This document shows positions 50,993 to 59,869 of a DNA stretch of 64,000 nucleotides, piece after piece (within the stretch, counting starts at the first letter, position 1; each line of letters opens with the position of its first letter). A program made the translations under genes and the position numbers. The stretch spans positions 42,199 to 106,198 of the forward strand of contig CAIRAW010000001.1 in NCBI GenBank assembly GCA_903876735.1. The letters are read 5' to 3'. The notes beneath the pieces were generated by a model. The model was not told the DNA's origin. It worked only from the letters and a program-made list of their open reading frames with translations, and searched no databases. This stretch comes from an uncultured beta proteobacterium (GTDB taxonomy: Bacteria; Pseudomonadota; Gammaproteobacteria; Burkholderiales; Burkholderiaceae_C).

Positions 50993-53931
50993 GTGGCTAT
51001 CGTTTGGAGGCGCCGCACGGCGCCTGGATTGATCGCTCACAAGCGCTGCGCTTTGAATTCAACGGTCGCTCCGTGACCGGCTTTGCCGGCGACACGGTGG
51101 CCTCGGCGCTGCTGGCGCAAGGCACCACGCTGATTGGCCGCAGTTACAAGCTGCACCGCCCGCGCGGCATTTTTTCCTGTGGGGTAGAAGAGCCCTGCGG
51201 CCTGGTCGACGTCGGACACGGCGCGCTGCGCACGCCGAATACGCGCGCCACCGACATCCTGGCGCGCAACGGTCTGAGTGCCGTCAGCGCCAACGGCTGG
51301 CCGAGCCTTGAGTTCGACCTGGCGGCCGGCATCGACAAGCTCGCCGCTTTCCTGCCAGCCGGTTTTTATTACAAAACCTTCATGTGGCCAAACTGGCACC
51401 TGTTCGAACCGACCATCCGTCGCATGGCAGGCCTGGGCGTCGCCGCCGATGGGCCCGACCCCGAGCGTTACGACGAAGTCTCAGTCAACACCGAGGTGCT
51501 GGTAGTGGGCGCCGGTCTGGCAGGACTGCAGGCAGCCTTGTCGGCGGCGCGCGCCGGGCGTCAAGTGCTGCTGCTCGAAGCCGAGGTGCAAAGCGGTGGC
51601 TGGGCGTTGAGCCAGGCGCTACCGGACGACATCGTGGTGTCAAGCGAGTTGGCACGACTGCGCGGTGATCTGGCACAGGCCGGCGTCAAGCTGCAAACAA
51701 GCAGCACCGTGATCGCGCTGTACGACCATCAATTGGCCACGGCCATCGAATCGCTCGAAGCCGCGGGCGATTCAGGCGCAATCCGCGAGCGCCTCTGGAA
51801 GATCCGCGCCAAACAGATTATTCTGGCCACTGGCAGCTTCGAGCGTCCGATGCTGTTCCCCGACAACGACCGCCCCGGCGTGATGCTCGCCAATGCCGTG
51901 CAGCGTTACGCCACGCATTACGGCGTCGCCTGCGGCAAACGCGTGGTGCTGGCTGCCGCCTGCGACAGCGCCTACGGCGTAGCGCTTGCCTTGCGCAGCG
52001 CCGGCATCGACGTGGCGGCCATCGTTGACCGCCGCGCCGCGCACGAAATCGGCAAGGGAATTGCCGCACCAGCGGGCGTGCCGGTGCTGCACAACAGTGT
52101 GCTCGTCGGTATCAAAGGCAAACGCGCGGTGCGTGGCGTGCAGGTCACCGGCAACGACGGCAGCGGCCTGCACGAGATTGCGGCCGACCTGGTGGCCAGC
52201 GCCGGCGGCCACACGCCCAACGTCAATCTTTATTCTCAGGCCGGCGGCCAGCTCAAATGGCTGGCCGAGTCGTCCATGTTCGTACCCGAGCGCCTGCTCA
52301 GCGGTATTGCAGTGGTCGGCGCCTGCGCTGGCGTCTTCGATCTCGACGCCGCACTGGAACACGCCGAGCAGGTCGGCCGCATCGCCCCCGGCAGCCAGAT
52401 GCCACCGGCGCCCAGTGGCGGCGCCGGTATCGTACCAGCCGACAACCAGCCGTCGGCGGCAGCGCTGGCGAGCCTCAAGGGCAAGCCCGGCAAGCAGTTT
52501 GTCGATCTGCAAAACGATGTCTCCAGCAGCGACATCGAACTGGCGGCGCGCGAGAACTACCGCTCGGTCGAACTGCTCAAGCGCTACACCGCAACCGGCA
52601 TGGCCAGCGATCAGGGCAAGACCAGCAACGTCAACGCACTGGTGCTGATGGGCAAAGCGAGCAAGCGCACACCGGAGCAGGTCGGCACAACGCGGTTTCG
52701 CCCTCCGTTCAAGCCGGTGACGATCAACACCCTGGTCGGCGGACGAACCGGCGCACGCTACCGGCCGCTCAAGCGTCTGCCGGCGCGCGCGTTTCACGTG
52801 GCACGCGGTGCCATGTTTGAAGAATTCGGCGGCTGGGAGCGACCGGCCGCTTACCCCAAGCGCGATGAAGAACTGCTCGCCGCCGCCGAACGCGAAGCGG
52901 CCGAGGTGCGCAATGGCGTCGGCCTGTTTGACGGCGCGCCCCTGGGCAAGCTCGAAGTCTATGGTCCGGATGCCGGCGCCTTCCTCGACCTGATGTACGT
53001 CGGCAATATCTCGAATCTGCCCGTGGGCAGCGCGCGCTACGGCGCCCTGCTCAACGAGAACGGCATCGTCATCGACGACGGCATTGTGGTGCGGCTCGCG
53101 CCGAATCACTTCTGGGTCAACACCACCTCGGGCGGCGTCGAGCGCACCGCGCTGGCGTTCGAGGAATGGTTGCAATGCGAATACGTCGACCTGCGCGCCT
53201 TCGTCGTGCCGCTGACCTCGCAGTGGGGCAACGTCACGGTGTCGGGGCCGAATGCCTGGCGCCTGCTTGAAAAACTCGGCTTCGACGCCGCGTTGGCGCC
53301 GACGCAGATGAAGCACATGACGCTGCGCGAATCAAGTTACCAGGGCAAACCAGTCCGCGTGCTGCGCGCGAGTTTCAACGGCGAACTGGGCTACGAGATC
53401 AATCTGGCCTCGTCGCAGGCGCTGGGCCTGCTCGACGCCCTGTGGGACGCCGGGCAAAACTTGGGCATCTGCGCCTACGGCGTCGAAGCGCTGATGATCA
53501 TGCGCACCGAGAAGGGCTTCATCCACGTCGGCGCCGATACCGACGGCACCACGCTGCCGGGCGACGTCGGCCTGGCGCGCGGCCTTGACAAGAAGAAGGC
53601 CAATTTTGTTGGTCGGCGCTCGCTCACACGCGCCGCCGGGCTCGATCCGGATCGCCTGCAGCTGGTCGGTCTGCAACCACTGGACCGCAAGACGCGCCTG
53701 CCCGTGGGCTCGCATCTTTCATTGCGACCACCACCAACCGAGGCGCAAGGGCTGATCACCAGCAGCTGTTTCAGCCCGACGCTGCAGCAGCCGATTGCGC
53801 TGGCCATGCTCAAGCGCGGCACGCAGCGCCTGGGCGAGCGGCTCAGTGCCTGGCACCTTGGCAAGCCGATCGAGGTCGAAGTTGTCAAAACACCTTTTGT
53901 CGATCCGAGCGGGGAGCGTCTTCATGGCTGA
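50989..53931 (+). CDS. soxA: Sarcosine oxidase subunit alpha
   Basis: A 980-residue subunit, usual length. Residues about 1-110 form a ferredoxin-like domain with LHRPRGIFSCGVEEPCGLVD. A NAD/FAD domain with VVGAGLAGLQAALSAARAG begins near 165. A C-terminal aminomethyltransferase-type (GcvT) folate domain from about 600 has LYVGNISNLPVG-type and FNGELGYEINLASSQAL segments. It binds NAD and tetrahydrofolate. The ATG at 50989 overlaps the soxD stop; the open frame reaching to 50728 overlaps soxD and is rejected. The start of soxG lies within its last codons. Confidence 0.92.
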   Translation: MSGYRLEAPHGAWIDRSQALRFEFNGRSVTGFAGDTVASALLAQGTTLIGRSYKLHRPRGIFSCGVEEPCGLVDVGHGALRTPNTRATDILARNGLSAVSANGWPSLEFDLAAGIDKLAAFLPAGFYYKTFMWPNWHLFEPTIRRMAGLGVAADGPDPERYDEVSVNTEVLVVGAGLAGLQAALSAARAGRQVLLLEAEVQSGGWALSQALPDDIVVSSELARLRGDLAQAGVKLQTSSTVIALYDHQLATAIESLEAAGDSGAIRERLWKIRAKQIILATGSFERPMLFPDNDRPGVMLANAVQRYATHYGVACGKRVVLAAACDSAYGVALALRSAGIDVAAIVDRRAAHEIGKGIAAPAGVPVLHNSVLVGIKGKRAVRGVQVTGNDGSGLHEIAADLVASAGGHTPNVNLYSQAGGQLKWLAESSMFVPERLLSGIAVVGACAGVFDLDAALEHAEQVGRIAPGSQMPPAPSGGAGIVPADNQPSAAALASLKGKPGKQFVDLQNDVSSSDIELAARENYRSVELLKRYTATGMASDQGKTSNVNALVLMGKASKRTPEQVGTTRFRPPFKPVTINTLVGGRTGARYRPLKRLPARAFHVARGAMFEEFGGWERPAAYPKRDEELLAAAEREAAEVRNGVGLFDGAPLGKLEVYGPDAGAFLDLMYVGNISNLPVGSARYGALLNENGIVIDDGIVVRLAPNHFWVNTTSGGVERTALAFEEWLQCEYVDLRAFVVPLTSQWGNVTVSGPNAWRLLEKLGFDAALAPTQMKHMTLRESSYQGKPVRVLRASFNGELGYEINLASSQALGLLDALWDAGQNLGICAYGVEALMIMRTEKGFIHVGADTDGTTLPGDVGLARGLDKKKANFVGRRSLTRAAGLDPDRLQLVGLQPLDRKTRLPVGSHLSLRPPPTEAQGLITSSCFSPTLQQPIALAMLKRGTQRLGERLSAWHLGKPIEVEVVKTPFVDPSGERLHG

Positions 53932-54463
53932 ATTCATCAAGGCAGACTCAAGCGCGCCGGGGTGCCGGCAACTCAGTGGCGTCACGGCGCTGACGATCCG
54001 GCACTTTGCCGGCGACAGCAGCGCGCGCGCAGCCGTGCTGGCGCAGGGCCTGAACTGGCCCGAGCTCGCGCTCAGCGTTAGCGGCCAGGACCCGTATCTG
54101 GCCTGGCGCAGTCCGCAGGAAACGCTGGCGCTGGGTTTGCGCGGGGAGCCGCTGCACGCGCTGCTGGCCGCATTGGCGCCGGGACGCAGCGAAACCGCAG
54201 TGGCCATCGATCTGTCCGAGTCACTGGCAGTTTTTGAGTTGCACGGCGTGCAACTCGATGCCTGGCTCTCGCACCTGGTCGATGCCCTGTCGATCCCGCG
54301 CCAAACCGGCCAGTGCACGCGCTGCCGACTCGCCGATATTGCCGTGCTGCTATTGCGGCTCGACCCAGAACGTGTGTGGCTGGTCGCCGATCGACCGGTT
54401 GCACCGTACCTCAGCAACTGGCTGTCTTATTCGCACCAAGCTGCGTTTGAAGCCGTGCGCTGA
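53924..54463 (+). CDS. soxG: Sarcosine oxidase subunit gamma
   Basis: A 179-residue subunit with the GcvT-like half-domain usual for SoxG: LTIRHFAGDSSARAAVLAQG, PQETLALGLRGEPLHALLAA and VAIDLSESLAVFELHG, then RCRLADIAVLLLRLDPERVW near the C-terminus. The ATG at 53924 overlaps the soxA stop by 8 nt; a longer frame within soxA is rejected. It completes the operon in the order B-D-A-G. Confidence 0.9.
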   Translation: MAEFIKADSSAPGCRQLSGVTALTIRHFAGDSSARAAVLAQGLNWPELALSVSGQDPYLAWRSPQETLALGLRGEPLHALLAALAPGRSETAVAIDLSESLAVFELHGVQLDAWLSHLVDALSIPRQTGQCTRCRLADIAVLLLRLDPERVWLVADRPVAPYLSNWLSYSHQAAFEAVR

Positions 54464-54505
54464 TTGCGATTCTTTCCACATCAACAAACCAAGGAGCTAA
54501 ACCCC

Positions 54506-55654
54506 ATGAACCATTTCCCGCATCTTTCACGCCCCCTCGTCCTGGCCCTGGGCCTGGCGCTGGGCGCCGCCTGCGCGCCTTCATTCGCGCAAAAGGTGGT
54601 CAAGATCGGCGTGTCCGGTCCCTACACCGGTGGCGCCGCCAGCTATGGCAAGGACTTTGAGTCGGCCGTGAAGCTGGCGATTGAAGACGCCAACGCCGCC
54701 GGCATCAAGCTCGGTGGTGAAGCCGTGCGTTTTGAGTTGCTCTCGGAGGACGACGCGGGTGATCCGAAGCAGGCTGTCAGCGTTGCCACGCGACTGGTCG
54801 ACCAAAAGGTGGCCGGCGTGGTCGGTCACCTGCAATCGGGCGCCACGATACCGGCATCCAAGGTCTACAGCGATGCCGGCATTCCACAAGTGGCACCGGC
54901 GGCCACCAACCCGACCTTTACGCGCCAGAACTTCAAGACCGCCTTCCGCGTCATCGGTGACGACCAGCAGGTTGGCACTGCCATGGCCAGCTACATCGTC
55001 ACCAAACTCGGCTTCAAGTCGGTGGCCGTGATCGACGACCGCACCGCCTTCGGCAAGGGTTTGGCCGACGTCGTGGCGGCTACCGTCCCGACCCTGGGCG
55101 GCAAGATCGCCGCGCGCGAGTTCACCACCGACAAGGCCACCGACTTCAAGGCCATCCTAACGACCATCAAGTCCAAGAACGTGCAAGCCATCTTCTACGG
55201 CGGCCTGAACGCGCAAGCCGGCCCGCTGAAGCGCCAGATGAAGGATCTGGGCATCAATGCCCCGCTGTTCGGCTCGTCGATTTCGTCCGATGAGTTCGTC
55301 TCGTTCGCCGGCAAGGATGCCGCCGAGGGCACGATCTCGGCCGACTCCGGCCAGGCCATTGAAAACATGCCCGGCGGTCCGGACTTCGTCAAGAAGTTCA
55401 CGGCCAAGTACGGCCCGGTTGTGATGTACGCGCCCTATGGCTATGACGCTACCAACGTGCTGATCAACGCCATCAAGGCCGCCAACTCGGCCGACCCGAA
55501 GAAGTACCTGCCCGAGATCGCCAAGCTCAATTTCAAGGGCGTCACCGGACCGATCGCATTCGACAGCAAGGGTGACTTGCGCTCAGCGGCTGTGACCTTC
55601 TTCCGCGTCAAGGGCGGCAAGTGGGAAACGCTGGAAACGGTCTCGACCAAGTAA
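54506..55654 (+). CDS. Branched-chain-amino-acid-type ABC binding protein (LivK-like)
   Basis: A 382-residue type I periplasmic receptor. The signal peptide is LVLALGLALGAACAPSFAQ. It then has KIGVSGPYTGGAASYGKDFE, GVVGHLQSGATIPASKVYSDAGIPQ, and TFTRQNFKTAFRVIGDDQQ, as in LivJ/LivK. AAGGAG precedes the ATG at 54506, and the gap from soxG is 42 nt. No permease or ATPase is beside it. Its position suggests it may serve a substrate related to sarcosine or glycine betaine, but branched-chain amino acids are equally possible. Confidence 0.85.
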   Translation: MNHFPHLSRPLVLALGLALGAACAPSFAQKVVKIGVSGPYTGGAASYGKDFESAVKLAIEDANAAGIKLGGEAVRFELLSEDDAGDPKQAVSVATRLVDQKVAGVVGHLQSGATIPASKVYSDAGIPQVAPAATNPTFTRQNFKTAFRVIGDDQQVGTAMASYIVTKLGFKSVAVIDDRTAFGKGLADVVAATVPTLGGKIAAREFTTDKATDFKAILTTIKSKNVQAIFYGGLNAQAGPLKRQMKDLGINAPLFGSSISSDEFVSFAGKDAAEGTISADSGQAIENMPGGPDFVKKFTAKYGPVVMYAPYGYDATNVLINAIKAANSADPKKYLPEIAKLNFKGVTGPIAFDSKGDLRSAAVTFFRVKGGKWETLETVSTK

Positions 55655-55665
55655 GTGTCATTTGA

Positions 55666-55689
55666 GTGAGCGCGCTGCGGCGCGCTCAC
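55666..55689. terminator. Bidirectional hairpin between convergent genes
   Basis: GTGAGCGCGC (55666-55675) and GCGCGCTCAC (55680-55689) form a perfect 10-bp stem with a TGCG tetraloop. It lies after the LivK-like gene and overlaps the GST stop, so it can serve both transcripts. No T-run is present. Confidence 0.55.
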
Positions 55690-56390
55690 CCGTAATAGCG
55701 GCTTCGCATCCGGTGGCAATAGGCTTCCAGCTGCGGATACTTGCTGGCATGCAGTTTCAGCTCGGACTCCAGCGGCACCCAGAGCAGGTTGGCCAGGAAG
55801 GCGTAGGCACTGGCGTCGAGCGAGCACGGCTGCTCCCCGATGAAGTAGGACTTGTCTGAAAGAAAGTCGGCCAGCGCACTGATGTCGCGCCGGCCAATGG
55901 CCATGATTTCTTCGCGGCTGTGGCGCCCCATGCCCTGGCCATGCAACTCCTTGATGATGCCGCGCCGGGCCAGCGACGGCAGAACCCATTTCAATGGCGG
56001 CGACAGTTTGCCAAAGAAGCCGGCGCGGGTCAGTTCCCAGCCCTGCGGCTCAACCCAGCGCGTGTAGATCACGGCCCAGTACAGGTTCTCTTCCAGCAGG
56101 CGTTGCAGCGCCAGCGCCACCGCGCGCTGACGGGCGTCGAGCCAGCCATCGAGCGGGTCACCGTAGGTGGCCTTCAGGTAATCAATGATGAATGTGCTGT
56201 CGGCGACGAACTTGCCCTGGTCTTCGATGTAAGGCATCTTGCCCTTGGGCGCCTGCTGCAAATGGCGCAACGTGGCGCAGGGAATCTCGAACGGCAGCGC
56301 CGCCATGCGCAGATAAGTCTCCAGCTTCATGCAAAACGGGCTGGCGTTGGGCAGGCCAAGGGCCGGCTCGAATTGAAACAGCTTGATCAT
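55686..56390 (-). CDS. Glutathione S-transferase-family protein (Fax/metaxin-like)
   Basis: A 234-residue protein with an N-terminal thioredoxin-like fold: KLFQFEPALGLPNASPFCMKLE (the NASPFCMK motif of the Fax group), then GKMPYIEDQGKFVADSTFII (the P-Y and substrate loop). A C-terminal helical half has DKSYFIGEQPCSLDASAYAFL. The CxxC of classic enzymes is absent, so activity is uncertain. The start overlaps the mlaF stop by ATGA. Function with the MlaF-like ATPase is unknown. Confidence 0.8.
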   Translation of the reverse strand: MIKLFQFEPALGLPNASPFCMKLETYLRMAALPFEIPCATLRHLQQAPKGKMPYIEDQGKFVADSTFIIDYLKATYGDPLDGWLDARQRAVALALQRLLEENLYWAVIYTRWVEPQGWELTRAGFFGKLSPPLKWVLPSLARRGIIKELHGQGMGRHSREEIMAIGRRDISALADFLSDKSYFIGEQPCSLDASAYAFLANLLWVPLESELKLHASKYPQLEAYCHRMRSRYYG

Positions 56391-57211
56391 GGCTCGGGAT
56401 GGATGGGAATACCGAAATCCTGATCAATCGTGACGGCCGGGTAGTGAAACTGCACCGGACCGTCCGGGAGTTCATTCACGTACTGGAATACCAGCGGGTC
56501 GGTGCTCTCGCGCACCTGCGCAACCGTCCCTTCGAACGCGATTTTTCCGCTGTCGAGAATGACCACGTGATCGGCAATCTCAAGGGTTTGCTTGAGTTCG
56601 TGCGAGACGAAGATGCTGGTCAGCCCCATGGAGTCGTTGAGCTCGCGAATCAGGTTCGCCGCGACGCGCAGCGAGATCGGGTCAAGCCCCGAGAACGGTT
56701 CGTCGTACATCACCAGTTCCGGGTCGAGCGCAATGGCACGGGCGATGCCGATGCGCTTGGCCATCCCGCCCGAGACTTCGCTGGGCATGAGGTCACGCGC
56801 GTTGCGCAGGCCGACCGCGTTGAGCTTCATCAGCACGATGTCGCGGATCAGCGCATCGGGCAGATCGGTATGCTCACGCAGCGGAAAAGCGACGTTCTCG
56901 AACACACTCATGTCGGCAAACAGCGCGCCAAACTGAAACAGCATGCCCATGCGCCGGCGCACGGCGTAGAGTTGCTGCTGGTCCATAGCACCGATGTCCT
57001 GCCCATCAAACAGCATCTGCCCCGACCAGGCGCGGCTCTGGCCACCCATCAAGCGCAGCGTCGTCGTCTTGCCGCCGCCCATGGGGCCAATCAGCGCCGT
57101 GACCTTGCCTCTGGGTATGCACAGTGAAACGTCATCCAGCACGGCGCGCTCGGCGTAGCCAAAGCTCAGGTGACGAAATTCAACAAGGGGGGCAATAGCG
57201 GTAGATGGCAT
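56387..57211 (-). CDS. MlaF-like ABC ATPase (phospholipid transport type)
   Basis: A 274-residue ABC ATPase of the MlaF/Ttg2A family, which powers lipid trafficking between inner and outer membranes. Walker A is GPMGGGKTT near residue 43, the signature region is VSGGMAKRIGIARAIAL near 144 (the MAKR form of MlaF), and Walker B is VMYDEPFSGLDPIS. The mlaE, mlaD, mlaC and mlaB genes that normally follow are absent; the GST gene is there instead. The membrane partners would have to be encoded elsewhere. A plus-strand oxygenase gene lies 98 nt away on its 5' side, divergent. Confidence 0.85.
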   Translation of the reverse strand: MPSTAIAPLVEFRHLSFGYAERAVLDDVSLCIPRGKVTALIGPMGGGKTTTLRLMGGQSRAWSGQMLFDGQDIGAMDQQQLYAVRRRMGMLFQFGALFADMSVFENVAFPLREHTDLPDALIRDIVLMKLNAVGLRNARDLMPSEVSGGMAKRIGIARAIALDPELVMYDEPFSGLDPISLRVAANLIRELNDSMGLTSIFVSHELKQTLEIADHVVILDSGKIAFEGTVAQVRESTDPLVFQYVNELPDGPVQFHYPAVTIDQDFGIPIHPEP

Positions 57212-57308
57212 AGGGACTCAAACCAGACAAAGCCGGGCAGGCAAATGATAGAGGATTCCAAACCGAACGTCGCCTTGCCTGAAACCCGGGTTGAATACAC
57301 TGCTGCAG

Positions 57309-58049
57309 ATGAGCCTACTCCCGCAAGCGCGTCCTGCGCAGCACCAGCTTGCCTCCTACTTCTGGAGTGGCGAGGCCATCCGCAGCCGAAGCGTGAGTGG
57401 TGTGGTGCTGTCCGGGGTGGTCGATGTGCCGCAGCCCCCGGCAAGACTGACAGCGGACTGGGACCGGGAGACCGCATTGCGCCTGCAACTCGAACCGGGC
57501 GACGTCGAGGTCTTGTCGCTGGCGCGATCGCGAGCACGCTGGCCCGATTACCGGCACTGCGTGCAGTCAGCGGCCGACTGGACGCGCAGGCAAGGTCTGC
57601 ACGAGCTGCTGGCCTCGGCCGAGCTCGCCCTCATGGCCTGCCGTGGCGCACCCTACCACCATGACGGCGCCTACTATGGCGGCGCGGCTTTTTGCAATCT
57701 GTTCCTGAGCGAGGACCGGGGGCTGGACCTGCATTTCCCTGCTGCCGGTCATCGCATCCCCCTGACCCGGGGGACGGTTGTGGTGTTCGATACCGGGCAG
57801 CCGCACGCCGTCATCGAGCGCCGCAGCGGCGGCTTTAACGCGGCCGACTTCCCCGCCGGGCAGGATCGCACGCAAGTATTCCTGAGCTGGGAGCTTCCGA
57901 TTGAGGACGCCGATCTCGCGCAGGCCCTGCAGATCAGTTTTGACATCGATCCCCCGACCGCTTTGCGACTCGATCAAGAGCAGGTCTGGCTGAACGGCGC
58001 ACCGGCCACCGTGTGCCCGGATACGGGTCGCTGGCGCCAAACTGGCTAG
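57309..58049 (+). CDS. 2-oxoglutarate/Fe(II)-dependent dioxygenase-like protein
   Basis: A 246-residue double-stranded beta-helix protein. PYHHDGAYYGGAAFCNLFLS holds the H-x-D iron pair, LHFPAAGHRIPLTRGTVVVFDTGQPHAVIER the distal histidine, and the arginine two residues after it could bind 2-oxoglutarate. The ATG at 57309 is used; an earlier TTG would add six residues. It lies between mlaF (divergent) and metY (convergent). The substrate is unknown; the size and HxD spacing are like prolyl-hydroxylase-type enzymes. Confidence 0.75.
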   Translation: MSLLPQARPAQHQLASYFWSGEAIRSRSVSGVVLSGVVDVPQPPARLTADWDRETALRLQLEPGDVEVLSLARSRARWPDYRHCVQSAADWTRRQGLHELLASAELALMACRGAPYHHDGAYYGGAAFCNLFLSEDRGLDLHFPAAGHRIPLTRGTVVVFDTGQPHAVIERRSGGFNAADFPAGQDRTQVFLSWELPIEDADLAQALQISFDIDPPTALRLDQEQVWLNGAPATVCPDTGRWRQTG

Positions 58050-58072
58050 TGCGCTTGGCCCGGTGGCTTGCG

Positions 58073-59359
58073 CTACTGCATCGCCCGGACCAGGCTCTGT
58101 TCGATGTCCCACAGGATGTCGTCAAGCGTCTCAAGTCCGACCGAAAGTCGGATCAGATCCGGCGGCACGCCGGCGGCGATTTGCTGTTCCTCATCCATCT
58201 GGCGGTGCGTGGTCGATGCCGGGTGAATGACCAGCGTCTTGGCGTCGCCGATATTGGCCACGTGCGAGAGAAACTGCACGCTGTCGATGAACTTCTGACC
58301 CGCCGCCGCACCGCCTTTGATACCAAACGAGAGCACGGCACCGGCGCCGCGCGGCAAGTACTTCTGCGCCAGCGCGTGGTACTTGCTTGAAGCCAGCCCG
58401 GGGTAGTTGACCCAGGCCACGCCGGGATGTGCCTCCAGGTACTTCGCCACCGCCAGCGCGTTGGCGCAGTGCCGGTCCATGCGCAGCGACAGGGTCTCAA
58501 CCCCCTGCAGCAACAGGAAGGCGTTGAAGGGCGAGAGCGCCGGGCCGAAGGTGCGCAAGCCCTCCATGCGGCATTTGGCGGTAAAGCCGAAGTCGCCAAA
58601 AGTCTCGAAGAAACGCACGCCGTGGTAACCACGCGAAGGCTCGGTCATGCCGGGGAAGTTGCCGTTGCCCCAGGGGAACTTGCCAGACTCGACGATCACG
58701 CCGCCCATGGTGGTGCCGTGCCCGCCGAGGAACTTGGTGGCCGAGTGCACGACGATGGCAGCGCCATGTTCAAAGGGCCGGCACAGATAGGGCGAGGCAA
58801 AGGTGTTGTCAACAAACAGCGGCAGACCGGCGGCGTTGGCTATTGCCCCGACGCGCGCGATGTCGAGCACATTGAGCGAAGGGTTGCCGAGCGTCTCGGC
58901 GTAGAGCGCCTTGGTTTTGGGCGTGATGGCGCGCTCGAAATTTTCCGGCTCGTCCGAGTCCACAAATACAGTGTTGATGCCGAGCTTGCGAAAGTTCACA
59001 TCCAACTGCGTGTGCGTGCCGCCGTAGAGCGTGCGCGCGGCGACGATCTCGTCACCGGCCTCGACGATGTTGAGCAGCGCGATCATCTGCGCCGACATGC
59101 CGCTGGCCGTGGCCACGGCAGCGCGCCCGCCTTCGAGCGCAGCGACACGCTCCTCGAACACGGCAACCGTCGGGTTCGACAATCGCGAATAGACGTTGCC
59201 AAAGGTCTGCAGGTTGAACAGGCTGGCGGCGTGCTCCGGGCTGTCGAAGACATAGGCCGAGGTCTGGTAGATCGGCACTGCGCGGCTGCCGGTGGCGGCG
59301 TCCGGAATCTGGCCGGCGTGCAGGCTCAGGGTGTCGAAGCCAAATTGGTGATCGCTCAT
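58073..59359 (-). CDS. metY: O-acetylhomoserine aminocarboxypropyltransferase (sulfhydrylase)
   Basis: A 428-residue Cys/Met metabolism PLP enzyme. It shows [38 protein letters not shown], the PLP lysine in [18 protein letters not shown] near residue 208, and [20 protein letters not shown] near the C-terminus, diagnostic for MetY-type enzymes. It makes homocysteine from O-acetylhomoserine and sulfide in the cytoplasm. The ATG at 59359 follows GAAGGA. Downstream of the CoA-binding protein gene, 11 nt apart. Confidence 0.92.
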   Translation of the reverse strand: MSDHQFGFDTLSLHAGQIPDAATGSRAVPIYQTSAYVFDSPEHAASLFNLQTFGNVYSRLSNPTVAVFEERVAALEGGRAAVATASGMSAQMIALLNIVEAGDEIVAARTLYGGTHTQLDVNFRKLGINTVFVDSDEPENFERAITPKTKALYAETLGNPSLNVLDIARVGAIANAAGLPLFVDNTFASPYLCRPFEHGAAIVVHSATKFLGGHGTTMGGVIVESGKFPWGNGNFPGMTEPSRGYHGVRFFETFGDFGFTAKCRMEGLRTFGPALSPFNAFLLLQGVETLSLRMDRHCANALAVAKYLEAHPGVAWVNYPGLASSKYHALAQKYLPRGAGAVLSFGIKGGAAAGQKFIDSVQFLSHVANIGDAKTLVIHPASTTHRQMDEEQQIAAGVPPDLIRLSVGLETLDDILWDIEQSLVRAMQ

Positions 59360-59370
59360 GTGCGTGTCCT

Positions 59371-59829
59371 TCAAACGGGGCGGCGCGCCGAGATGACGCC
59401 GGTGTTGACGCCCATCCAGCCCAGGCCGCCAAAGAGGCGGGCATATTCAATCTTGACGCAGCGGTCCATCACCACCGTGAGCCCGGCAGTTTCGGCCACT
59501 TGACGCGCCTCTTCATTGATGACCCCGATCTGCAGCCACAGCGCTTTGGCACCGATGGCCACCGCGTCCTGCGCAATCGGCAGGCAGTCTGCGGGCTTGC
59601 GAAAGACATCGACCATGTCCACCGGAAACGGAATCGACTTCAGATCGGGGTAACTGGTCTCACCCAGGATAGCCGGGTACTTGGGGTTCACGGGGACGAT
59701 GCGGTAGCCGTGCGCCTGCATGTACTTGGCGGCGAAGTAACTCGGGCGGTGCCATTCGGCCGAAAGGCCGACCACGGCAATGGTGTGGCAGTCGCGCAGC
59801 ACACGGCGCAGGGTGGTGATGTCGTTCAT
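59371..59829 (-). CDS. CoA-binding (Rossmann-fold) protein
   Basis: A 152-residue single-domain CoA-binding protein of the YccU type. It has TIAVVGLSAEWHRPSYFAAK near the N-terminus, YRIVPVNPKYPAILGETSYP, and VVMDRCVKIEYARLFGGLG near the end. Such proteins bind CoA, but no catalytic role is known. The ATG at 59829 is the natural start; an earlier in-frame codon would add 20 residues. It precedes metY on the same strand, suggesting an operon. Confidence 0.87.
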   Translation of the reverse strand: MNDITTLRRVLRDCHTIAVVGLSAEWHRPSYFAAKYMQAHGYRIVPVNPKYPAILGETSYPDLKSIPFPVDMVDVFRKPADCLPIAQDAVAIGAKALWLQIGVINEEARQVAETAGLTVVMDRCVKIEYARLFGGLGWMGVNTGVISARRPV

Positions 59830-59869
59830 GAGAACTGGCTCCGAATAGGGTTGACGCTCACCGGGGTGG

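Noticed and set aside
51772..53316. 514-residue minus-strand frame opposite soxA
   Set aside because: Antisense to a strongly conserved enzyme; no motif or ribosome site.
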